This document shows, piece after piece, positions 54,092 to 64,000 of a DNA stretch of 64,000 nt. Both the position numbers and the translations under genes were made by a program. Below the pieces are notes generated by a model. It was not told the origin of the DNA, did not search any database, and worked only from the letters and a program-made list of their open reading frames with translations. Origin of the DNA: Glandiceps talaboti (lineage: Eukaryota; Hemichordata; Enteropneusta; Spengelidae); contig NC_135563.1 of the NCBI RefSeq assembly GCF_964340395.1, forward strand, positions 12,130,651-12,194,650, written 5' to 3'. Within the stretch, counting starts at the first letter, position 1. Every line of letters begins with the position of its first letter.

Positions 54092-56840
54092 TAATAGGTT
54101 CATGTTGCAGCTAGTGCAGCTTTAACAACCGATGAGATTTACCCGGCAAATATCGTATACTATAAAAAATAAACCCAAAAAAACTAAACAGTGATATACA
54201 TTGAAGTATACTAATAAATAACAATATGTGTACTGGCCAGAAGCCATGAGGAATAGAGAAATGTTTATGATGACGTAATTTCTTAGAGTGAATTACATTG
54301 TGTATGCTTGATACCTCTTGAACAACAATGTGTAGCTATGAATATGGACGTGTGTGTTCAATGAGTTGAATGAGAAACAACTGAGCTTTTGCTGTGAAGG
54401 ACCTAGAAGTTCAGAACTATTAATTTTGGTAGAGGAGATATGCCTCTCTTCTCCTCTCGATCATAAATAGACTAATAGAGCGGTTACCACGACTTCCTTA
54501 CTTGTAAACACACATAATTGTAGATAGTGTCAGACTGAGCCCCACAACGATCTACACAAACAATCCCTTTTGTTATCGACATAAATTGTTCTGTTGCCAT
54601 ATAGAGCACAGAACAATGATTGTTCAAGTTGTCGCTATAGTGGTCTTAAAATGGCCATATGGATGAGGATTTTCAATTTATAAAACATTTTTTATCGTGG
54701 TTTCTTACTTTAAAAAATAATACAACCAAGTTTCATGTGTTTGAATTCAATAAATTGCAAAAAGCAACAAAATGCCTTTTAAAAAAGTATGTTATTGTAA
54801 ACATATTGCACATTAATTTATTAATCATTTGCAATTTATTGAGTTACAAACAAGGCCTTGGCGTATTTGTTTCACAACATCGTTTTACAAGAAGGAAGCC
54901 ATGATAAAATAGTTTTATGAATCCAAAATCCAAAATAAATACCCAATCCTTATCCATATGGCCACTTTAATGCACATGTATAAGTAACAATAAAGTAAAA
55001 AATACAATTAAATGTTAGCATGGAACAAAAACTGAAACACTATTTATCCAGTAGGACTAAACGAATAGAAACCATGAATATAGAAAACATTTTTAAAAGG
55101 ATCTGTGCTGATGTACATAATTGTTTCTAGTCATTCGATAGATGTCTGAAGTCAGCCAAATTAATTATCCACATAATTAACTATTTAAAACAATACTTAA
55201 CACTGTAGCTTTTCCGAGGCCTTTTAGAATGTGTGCAACAATAACTGTCAATGCCATATTTATGATGCAATTTCAAATGTTTTTATTGTTTATTTTCTAT
55301 ACAGGTATTCCACAACCTTACAGCAGATATCGATCATGATTTGATCAGATCCATTCCAGAAGCGAGAAATACTTTACAGTGGCAATTCGGACTGCAGTGT
55401 AAAGAGAACGAGACGTACGGAGAGAAATACTACACCGTCAGAGGAAACTGGTTCCAAATTGATGCCGCTCGTCGATACCTCGAGGAACTTAGTGGTCGAG
55501 GCGAATCACATTCTTCTGCCAAATGGACAAGAGATGGCGCTGGTGCGTCTGACGCCATTTCATCCAAGATCTGGCGATTTATGGGCTCTGATCATACGGA
55601 AGAAGAACTACCATCGGCGTCTGCACGTGAAAAGTATACATCAAGAGAGAGTGGCGCAGACAGTGAATCGTGGCCGTTACCGAAGAGAACAATCGGAATA
55701 TCGGATCTAGAAGCTGCAGTAGAAGGGGCACATGGAGGAGCAAAAGCTTTAGATGAAGACATCGAAGGTCTCCTTGATGATGGCGATAGAATTGGAAGAG
55801 GAGGGCGGGGTATTGATTTATTGAGTGAAGCAACAGTACTTTCGATGGTAATGGACGATTTTGAAGAGGATGGAGGAGATGACTCAGGAGGAAACCATAC
55901 AAGCCTGCAGGTTGATGCAGATGTTTTCCGATACTTAGAAATAGCACATCAAGAAAGCCTAAAGACAATCCAAGACGAATGTAATGTTGATTTGAAAAAC
56001 GATGGAGGAACTACCATAACATCTGTGGTTATTTCTCCAGCCTCTTCTGAAACAGCTCCAGGTCAGGTCCAAAGGGCTAAACAACAGTTCGTCTCCATCT
56101 ATGAAAGCACGTTTCATAATTTGAAGAAGTATGACCTGCACGTACCAGAAGGAATTAGCGACCAAGAGAAGATAGAACTAGCAGCACTGGATACTCAGAC
56201 TAACGTACCAGATGTTTTGGTCAAGCAAGAGGATGCCAGTCACTATGCCATATATGGAAGTGGACGTTCAATTGAGCAGGCTAAGAGACATTTCTTTGAC
56301 AAGCTCTCAGTCGCCATGGATTCTGGTCGAGTCAAGGTGCGCTCCTGGGAAGCCGATCTAAGTGACAAGATTAGAGATATGGAACCTCTGACTGCAGACG
56401 AAAAGCCTAAACCAAAAGAAGAAATATTTGAGTCTTTGCTTACCAAGATCAGAGAAGGTGCATCTAAGATTGCAGATGAAGAAACACCCGAAGATGATGG
56501 CAAGAGTGGCGTAGAAGAAGATGAAGTTGACAAGATAGCAAGAGAGATTAAAAAGGCCACATTTCCAGGAATTGCAGCAGATATGCCCGGAGCATCATTA
56601 ATGGATAATCCCCAAAGCGATACAGTTGAAACTTCTCCTAGGGAATCGACGGGCGAAATTCGTGTCGAAGAAGATAAATCAGACGAGCTCAAAGAAGACG
56701 AAGAAGGAGGTGAGGATGGGGGACACGATACCCATAAAGATGAAGATGATAAAGAAATTCATGAGGATACGAAAGAGGAAGAGAAACCAGACGATGCAGG
56801 TTTAAAGGAAAGTGATAGCACTGAAACTTCAAAAGCTTGA
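52446..56840 (+). CDS. RRM/KH-like protein, paralog of the DTX3L-like N-terminal half
   Basis: Exons 52446-52623, 53010-53083 and 55305-56840 join in frame to give 595 aa. Residues 1-84 are an RRM (SIIVSGIPAGVTRDQLEIHF, NGGGDV) split by a phase-1 intron at the same place as in the DTX3L-like gene, and both second exons are 74 nt. A KH-like segment follows (about 85-150: IRSIPEARNTLQWQFG, VRGNWFQIDAARRYLEEL), then a second (about 285-430: LQVDADVFRYLEIAHQES, HYAIYGSGRSIEQAKRHF) matching the same region of the larger paralog. The last ~130 residues are strongly acidic. There is no macro, RING or Deltex domain. I infer an adaptor or competitor of the DTX3L-like ligase. AATAAA lies at 57531. Confidence 0.85.
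53978..54090. repeat. (TTG)n-(TCG)n-(TTG)n trinucleotide repeat
   Basis: About 113 bp, in intron 2 of the RRM gene. Apparent polyCys/polyArg or polyGln ORFs here are by-products. Confidence 0.95.
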
Positions 56841-59800
56841 TACCAATGCATATAAGTGCAAGCCAAGTTCATCACAGAAGTTATGACATGTTTCTTTGTG
56901 TGACTTCTTTGTCTTCCATAAATTCTTGCCTAACATATAAGCTTTTCTTGTTGTCAGGTTTATATATTAAACTGCTAGGCAACTTCAATATAATATGAGC
57001 TACAATTATTCCGCAGTGAAAACTAACACATAGAGGCGTCGACTATTTTCTACTGCTGTTTTACGTACTGAATGAAACAATAATCTACAAATCTGCACAG
57101 TAACACATCATAAATTCAAGCTATAAGTTGATGGGATGTATAATAATAATCATAGCAACAACTTTACATTGGCTTAACATTTCAAGATATCACCTCTATT
57201 ATTCAGTTCAATTTTCTTATGTTCAACATTCGTATTCCCTAGTTTTCTGTACGCCTTCATAATTTTTCTTATCTTGTGTGTTGAGGGAGTGGCCTAAATT
57301 GATCAGCCAATAACGAACATTAAAGATGATTCCAGTAGTGAATAGCTGATATCCTGCCCTCATCCAAATATGTTCTGAGAAACAAATAATTTAATATTTA
57401 CTGAGAACATTCATTGAGAAGTACATGTATGCTGTTATTTTATTATGATTCCGATTGTTCATGTTAACGTTATCACAGAGTTTGAATAATGTAATGTGAT
57501 CCATAATGGTGTCGTTATCACAACTTTATAAATAAACATGCTGCAAGTTGTTATTTTGGTCTGCAAGCAAATTATTTGTCCGAGTTGATATTATTCCTTG
57601 CAAAACCAAGTTGTACATATCAGAATAGAAAATACCGCCTCATGACATGTAAAACTCGTGCCTGTCTGATTGGTGCTGCTGTGCTCGAAATATGAGCCAA
57701 AGACGTTCAGAATCGTCCCAATCTATCTTAGATTAAGCTTATTAAGGACTGTCAGATATATTTATATTATTCTCCAATATTTGTCTTCGTTCGGACTGGA
57801 AAATACTAGTTACAAAGAATTTGTCACCACTCGTTTTCGACTTCGTTGTGGCAAGATCCCCTATATGCCACTAAGACTCATATTGTCCTCGACTAAGCGA
57901 ACAAAATTTGGCAAATAATATGTCCTAAAGTTGTGATTCAGATGTGGCGTTTTGTTTTCTTTGAAACGCTACATTTAGTCACAACTTAGTGTGTCATTCC
58001 TCTTACCAAATGCCGCGATTCGGTGTAGGAGGATCGACCTAGTAATTTGAATTTGGCGCATAAATCATGAAAAAAATGTCTTTTACATCCGATTTCATGT
58101 TAGTGTTGACAGGTTCTATTAGTACAACCAAGCAGAAAACAATTAGAAACTGTACATTCCACACTTAAGGTAGAAAGATAGCAATTTCTTTGCTACATTA
58201 TGAATTTAGATGATTTAATAACATGATTTTGGATATAAAAATAATCGTTCATGGCCCATATACCCATCTTTCACAACATATTGGCCCCATCATCAGTATC
58301 ATCGAATAAGTTTACCTACTAGGTCAAGTACTACACCCCAACTCTATTTTTGCGATTGTGAAGTAACCAATATAAGTTTTTGAATTCAACCATGGACAGA
58401 AGTAAATGATTTTTTTTTACATTTTTGAAGGATTCACAAAGCATTGACTATGAATTACAAGTGTGTACATTGAATTCACTCGTGCAGTTCTGGTGGTCGA
58501 GGACATACTAGCAAAAACAATGTTATATTGATAGTGATATTTGATTGATGGTGTGCTGTGCTGTGCTGTGCTGTGTGTGAATGCAGACTAATATGTTCAT
58601 GTATAATAATGGAAGCAAGCTATGGATAATATTATTCATGTGTTTGGGGGATTTTCATGTACTCCTGCATATATTTTCTTTATTTGTAACAAGGTTCCTG
58701 AGCTCCCTGTGACAGAATCACTAACAGCAAGTAAATATACATGACATAGACATTCCCAGCCACATGACCAACACTATTTGTGTATTCGCAGCTGGGTTCA
58801 TGACCTGTGACCTCAACTACGAATATGGGTTCATGACCTGTGACCTCAACTACGAATATGTCGACTCACAGCTAACAACTTGTCAATACTTTCACTTGAA
58901 TTATACACAGGCTACTAAAAGTGTTTGTGTTTTTATTTAATCTTTTCAAACATAGTTTGGCCTTTAAATACAATATCCGTATAAAATATTAGCTGCCATT
59001 GCAATTTGATCTACGTATATGTTTATTTCCCTTTTGTTTTCAACAAAGTTTATATATCCGTGAAGAGCAAATACGTACGAACATTTTGTTCCAATAAAAA
59101 ACATGTGATATATAATATATAAGTATACATATATTTGTCATAAACTATAATTTTCAAGAATGTTAATTTCGAGAATCTTGAATCCTAATGCGTATAAATA
59201 TTTTTGTATGGAAATACGAATAGGAGAACTATTGGGGGAATTATTAGTTTGTTATGTGTAAAACCACACTATATGTTTTCATATAGTAATAAATTTACTG
59301 TGACTTTTTAAAATAATAACCATATATGATGTTCAAATTTATCAATGTCTCGGAAGTCTGCACACTGAATTTCTAGTTTTTAATATCCATATCAGATGTG
59401 CAAAACTTAACAATTAATATCTTGGGAAGTTTACATGAGTTTACAGACTATAAAATTAGTATATCCATATTTTCTATTTACAAATACACACTGGCTTTAC
59501 AGTTCATTCCTACTTTAACACACATAGGAAGTTCCACTCACACATGGCTTCTTGCAATACTTTGAGACAAGGACAAAATTGCAAATTTTTATGCTAAATA
59601 CGTAGTAATCTGTCATCTCTTAAAAAATGTTACTTGTAAATTGTTTAGCAAGAAGTTTCTAGCTATTGTTTGTTATCATCAGTTAAAATCATCAGTTTTG
59701 TGATCAATTCCTAACAACTTCCAAACCACTGTCTATACCATATTAATAGTACTGTCTGTCTGCCATCAATGTGATTATTACAAAATCTGACTTTTTAAGT

Positions 59801-60324
59801 TAGTAATCATCAAAATGTACCCTCACAGTTCAACATGCCAATACCATGGAGTAAAACAGTATACCAGATCCTATCAACAATATTCAACCACTGCAACAAT
59901 TCACAAAACTGATCACCTACGACAATGTGTAATGGAGTTGAATACAGAAAATATCAACAGACCTATAATATAGAATAGAAGTAAATTTAGTAGCCTAAAG
60001 ACTAGGCTATCTAACTCAACATACTGGCTCAAATGAGATTTTCATGCCAGATAGCCAAGATGCTGAGCTATAAATCTAGCTCTACTCTGTAACATATTCA
60101 ACCACATTGGAAATGTCACATCCCATGGAAATCAACCAGTAGTATGGACAATCTACTGATGAATTTGTGCATCGATCTACTAATGTTCCTGTTCAGTCCC
60201 ATAGAACATTACATTATATTGAATTTTGGGACCACACAAATTCTTTGATTAACTGAAGGACAACAAAGTTATTCTATCAGTCACTGTCTGATATAGTGAT
60301 ATCACAGATTTCAACATCACATGT
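56841..60324. other. Intergenic between the plus and minus RRM genes
   Basis: The first ~700 bp are the probable 3' UTR of the 595-aa gene. Beyond that no gene is recognised. Contains a GCTGT repeat (58552-58577) and a 33-bp direct duplication. Confidence 0.4.
58794..58859. repeat. Perfect 33-bp tandem duplication
   Basis: 58794-58826 is repeated exactly at 58827-58859, which points to a recent event. Confidence 0.9.
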
Positions 60325-61907
60325 CTACGAACAAGTGTTCCTGCTTCTCCTCTTTCTATGTTTGAGTGCTATCTGCTGCTGTCTTGGAATACCACCAGTA
60401 CTCATTCTGGCTGTACGTTTTTTATGTGGTAGTTTTTCTCCCTGTTTAGGGCTAGTCTTTGGTATTGCATCACTTGTAATTCTGATCAACAGCCTTGGCT
60501 TTCGTACTTTTCCTCCTGTACTCATTCTAGCTGTGCATTTGGCAGGCCTTTGTTGTTGCGTAGTTGTCGCCGTCTTACATGATATTTCCTGCATTAATGG
60601 TTCTTTATTTTCCCCTCCATCCACACTCCTTGCAGGTTGCTTAGGTGATGGGGATCTTAGGCAAGCCTTTGGAAGCTCTCGCGTAGCCTTAACTTCATAT
60701 GTCTTAGGAAAAAGAACAGAAAAGGCATTTTAAAGTGGCAATATAGATGAGTAATATGTATCGATCTTTGACTTTAAATAAAAAAAACAACTCTGGCACA
60801 AAACGATCATTGACAATGAATGTATAACTATATAGATTACTAAGAATCAAAATGTTGACAATCAAAGTCTTATTGTCCTCATCTATGGCTCACTCCACAA
60901 AAAAATAATTGTTGAATTTTAACTAACACATCATTGAATTTTGGCAACTAGAGTTTATTAGATAACTTTTCCTTCAGATGAACATACCTTCAATTTTGGC
61001 AGAAGAGGTCTCACTTCTATAACATGACCAGACATCATTTGTCTTTTCATAACGACACTCTGTGTAGCTGGAATATACAGAAATAAAAGTAAAATTATCA
61101 ATCTTGAATGAAGAAAAGAGAAAGAAGTATATTTTACAGCAAAAAATGTACAAAGTTGATCATAAGTTAAACAGCATAAACTGAGGAAAATGTACAAATT
61201 AGTTCTTGTTTATACAACCGAAGGTTGTAATTATTTATGAGTAATTTGCCTGTTCAGGTTGACAGGCTTTGTAAATACTAACAGAAAAAAATAAATGCTT
61301 TAAATATTAAAATCTTTGAATTCCCAGTAATGGAATAATAATGATAATAATCATTAAATGTTATATTTGTATAGTGCATTCCCACACTGTGCTTGAAGTA
61401 CTTTACAATTTATTACCCCTGGCATGGACCTATTATGGCACAATAACCCTGTTATACTTTCTCACCTCCCTGTGAATCATACAATCAATTACAGCCTCTG
61501 TAAGCACATATAATTAAGTATTCACATTAAATATTGTAACCTCTATCCTACCAGGTCCCAAGCTGGGTTGACTGGGACACAATCATGGTTCAATTCTTGT
61601 CCAAGGAATTTAGCCATTCAGAGAGAGATGGCAGAGTTGCAGCTTGAAAATGCAACCCACAGATTCCGAGCCGATCACTCTAACCATTCAAGCATCAAGA
61701 CGCTACTCAATATGTATGGATAACTGTGTACTTACTTTCTTCATTAGCAAAGGTAACAACAGCAGTATCAACTTCATCCAAATCTAACGGATATACCACA
61801 TTGGTCACTTCCCCACCACCATTTTGTTTTTCCTGAAAATAATTCTTCAGTTGTTTGATAGTAGTATTTTTTGGAATCCCACTTGCCACTATGCAACGGT
61901 TCATCAT
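60325..61907 (-). CDS. RRM protein with two histone H3 tail (K9M-like) mimic segments
   Basis: Exons 61907-61736, 61067-60988 and 60702-60325 join in frame to give 209 aa. The RRM (CIVASGIPKNTTIKQL, NGGGEV, VVTFANEE) has the same phase-1 split as the two other RRM genes, and exon 1 is 172 nt in both this gene and the DTX3L-like gene. Exon 3 is basic and contains TARMSTGG at residues 141-148 (in KCTARMSTGGKVRKP) and at 181-188 (in KRTARMSTGGIPRQQ). Histone H3 residues 6-13 are TARKSTGG, so both copies match except K9 to Met. The two copies differ only at synonymous third positions. The end KHRKRRSRN looks like a nuclear signal. The frame is open a few codons upstream of the ATG to an acceptor at about 61919, so an upstream exon exists and may extend the N-terminus. 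Confidence 0.8.
60391..60534 (-). other. Two H3-tail mimic codon blocks, 40 residues apart
   Basis: Codon blocks at 60534-60511 and 60414-60391 both encode TARMSTGG. Four of 24 bases differ (GCT/GCC, ACA/ACT, GGA/GGT twice) and all four changes are silent. Confidence 0.85.
61330..61700 (-). mobile_element. SINE-like element with tRNA-like head
   Basis: On the minus strand the head reads GAATGGTTAGAGTGATCGG (about 61691-61673), like a tRNA D-arm region. The body matches 16435-16640, and the tail contains a stretch common in invertebrate repeats (CACACTGTGCTTGAAGTACTTTACAA on the forward strand). It lies in intron 1 of the 209-aa RRM gene. Confidence 0.55.
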
Positions 61908-63864
61908 GTCAGCGGTCACATTACAATCTGAAAACAAACAAGATTTTCAATCATTCCCAATACTGACTGAAATAACAATTATGTAACCCCTAGAACTCCC
62001 TCCCCTTCTTGAAGAAGATCAATCTGATTAAAATATGATGTGCCGAAAGCAGCTAGATGTCTTTATTTACCTTTATTTCCATCATTTGTGTTATTTGTTT
62101 TGTTGTTTGTCAAAACATAATGACTGCATTTCTGGCACATAACAAGGGTTGGTAAAACTCAATGATTTGCAATATACAACCTAACTATCTCTTCTAGAAT
62201 TCTTTTTCTGCTTTCTGCAACATGTACTAAGAACATAGACATATAATTGAATATACTTCTAAATGAAAAAATCAATTTGGGTACATTGACTTGCAATTTT
62301 CCAGTCTCTTAAAACTCTATTGTGAGTCATACACTTCATTCAGACTGAGTGGATGAATCATGTTTTTATATTAGGGTGATTTATCACAAAATATTATGTT
62401 ACACAAATAATAAAACATATTTATCACTTTCTTGAAACCAAATTGCATTTTCAGCAATGAATTGCAAAACAACCATTCAAAGTGACAGCTCAACGCATAT
62501 GGTATCAAATCTAAATTGCCTTTACCTTAGTTATTTTAACATGGGGGAGTGGGCTGATTTGATACATGGTTTCCTACATGGTTGTATCAAACAGAGCCAG
62601 TAAACATGAATCTGGCTGTATTATAGGTTAATTTGATATACTTCTTAGCATAAAAGATCCAGGCATTCTTTATGTGAGTGGTTATACATAAACGGACCAA
62701 CGACTGGACCTTTCAGACTAACATACTTCTCCAATACAGAATACAGTATATAGAATATAGTAACACAATTTAAATATTTGCATTTGGTATGCGTGTTTGT
62801 AATGAATATGTAAATTTAAAGTATTGGAGCACCAGCAAAACTGATGAGCCGTCATCCACATATGTAGACTTTGTTGGCCAGGCTCATCTTCTGGGTCAGT
62901 CACATGACTCATCACTGGAATCATCATGTGAAAACACGATGAAAAAACAGATTGGAATCCCACGTGTGAAAGATGAAAATGTCAGTTCAACTTTAGATCT
63001 GATTAAATTTCTAATACACAAATTATTATTCCCTAAATATCAAATGTAAACATAGTAAAAAATGTCGTATGCTTGTGGGTTTTATTTTGTTGCCTATTCT
63101 GGTTCACCTGATATTTCGTAATAAATATTTGTTGACTGAACTTTGTTCACATAGTTTCTATCTAAAAACGCTGATCAGGCGATTACCGACTTTACAACAT
63201 TCCGGTGTTGATGTTGCAAAGGTTATATTTAGAACAACAACGTCCTTCGACAAAAGAAGTCATGTGTGACTTTTGGTTTGATCATCATATTGTGCATAAT
63301 TTAATTCTTAGACTGTCAACGAGTTCCATAATGAAATTTTAATAAGTTAATGGAGTACGCTGTCGTTAATTATAGTCATGTACATGTACACCTCAGACAA
63401 CTAGACTCTATAGTGATCTGGGTGTACACAGTGTATTACGTGCAGGTATCACCTTACGACTTGTAAAATACTCATTCTGAGGACTGTACATTTAAAGAAG
63501 GAGAGAAGAAAGTAAACAAAGGCAAATTAACGACGAACGACCGTCGTTCTACGAAAGAGGAAAAAAAGACTCAGCAATAAACCACGCTTTAAATATATTA
63601 TACTAGTAACAACACATTTTCCCTACTACGTCGCTTGGAGTACATAGGATTGAAAACAGGAAAGTGAAGAATTGACATGCATGGTTCACTTTGAAAATAA
63701 TTTAAATATATCCATTGAAAAAAGGTTCAAATAACCTCATTTGACCTTTAACCTAGATATCAACAATCGCATACATGCATGTTTACACGAAGGATATGAC
63801 TCTCCTACACACGATGGTATGAGTACAGTGCATCTTGGTGTGTAAAACATAATTAAATACTTAC
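61908..63864. other. Upstream intron/5' region of the third RRM gene
   Basis: No coding exon recognised. The ORF pair at 62718-63049 has no similarity I can name. Confidence 0.35.
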
Positions 63865-64000
63865 GTCGTATTGTGTTGACGTTCTTAAATCTATGCTTTG
63901 ATACAACAAGAAGAGATTTTGTCGATTATTGCAGTGATTGTAGCAAACACACGGCAAATATCACGCTGATCATCCGTTTCCCCTTGTTGTGCTGCGTAAT
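63865..64000 (-). promoter_or_regulatory. Possible 5' exon end and promoter of the third RRM gene
   Basis: A strong minus-strand donor (CGAC|GTAAGTATT, exon edge 63865) lies about 2 kb upstream of the acceptor at 61919. An untranslated or short coding first exon could start between here and the window edge. Inference only. Confidence 0.25.

Noticed and set aside
53856-54125. PolyCys/polyArg ORF and its polyGln/polyArg reverse
   Set aside because: Product of the (TTG)n(TCG)n repeat in an intron of the RRM gene.

Overview
The window is AT-rich animal nuclear DNA. Genes are split by GT-AG introns, a polypyrimidine tract precedes the acceptors, intergenic DNA is long, and there are microsatellites, SINE/MITE-like repeats and decayed non-LTR retrotransposons. 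Short runs of the palindrome TACATGTA recur, mostly in the first 31 kb. Gene content (RNF139/TRC8, DTX3L-type ligase, BEN protein, Tc1 transposase) fits an invertebrate bilaterian, probably marine (hemichordate, cephalochordate or lophotrochozoan). The sequence alone does not let me name the species.

Layout. 1-330: 3' part of a non-LTR reverse transcriptase. 1.2-6.9 kb: a head-to-head pair of first exons, an RNF145/RNF139-like exon on minus and a complete two-exon RNF139 (TRC8) gene on plus (648 aa). 6.9-16.2 kb: gene-poor, with a hAT-type MITE, a tRNA-headed SINE and a retroelement fragment. 16.2-23.4 kb (minus): a complete six-exon DTX3L-like gene (1,580 aa) with RRM, KH-like repeats, a 23-residue PPSRGK repeat array, a macro domain, two RING-type zinc motifs and a Deltex C-terminal domain. 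23.4-36 kb: mostly non-coding, with octamer-rich promoter-like DNA near 32.1-32.4 kb and a degenerate histone-type 3' end at 33.9 kb. 36-39.8 kb (minus): a four-exon BEN-domain gene (419 aa). 42.3-45.2 kb: a 40-bp minisatellite running into a three-exon Tc1-type transposase gene (347 aa) with an intact DD34E triad. 46.4 kb (minus): a 95-codon ORF followed by a perfect histone mRNA 3' stem-loop, though the protein is not a histone. 52.4-56.8 kb (plus): a three-exon RRM/KH-like gene (595 aa) paralogous to the N-terminal half of the DTX3L-like protein. 60.3-61.9 kb (minus): a third RRM gene (209 aa) whose basic tail carries two copies of TARMSTGG, the histone H3 tail around K9 with K9 replaced by Met.

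The three RRM genes share the same split inside the RRM (a phase-1 intron, then a second exon of 74, 74 and 80 nt), so they are one locally duplicated family. One copy carries the macro/RING/Deltex machinery that vertebrates divide between the PARP9-DTX3L partners. One is a non-catalytic adaptor-like form. One carries the H3K9M-like mimic. I consider this cluster, with the histone-stem-loop gene, the most interesting part of the window. All functional links between them are inference.
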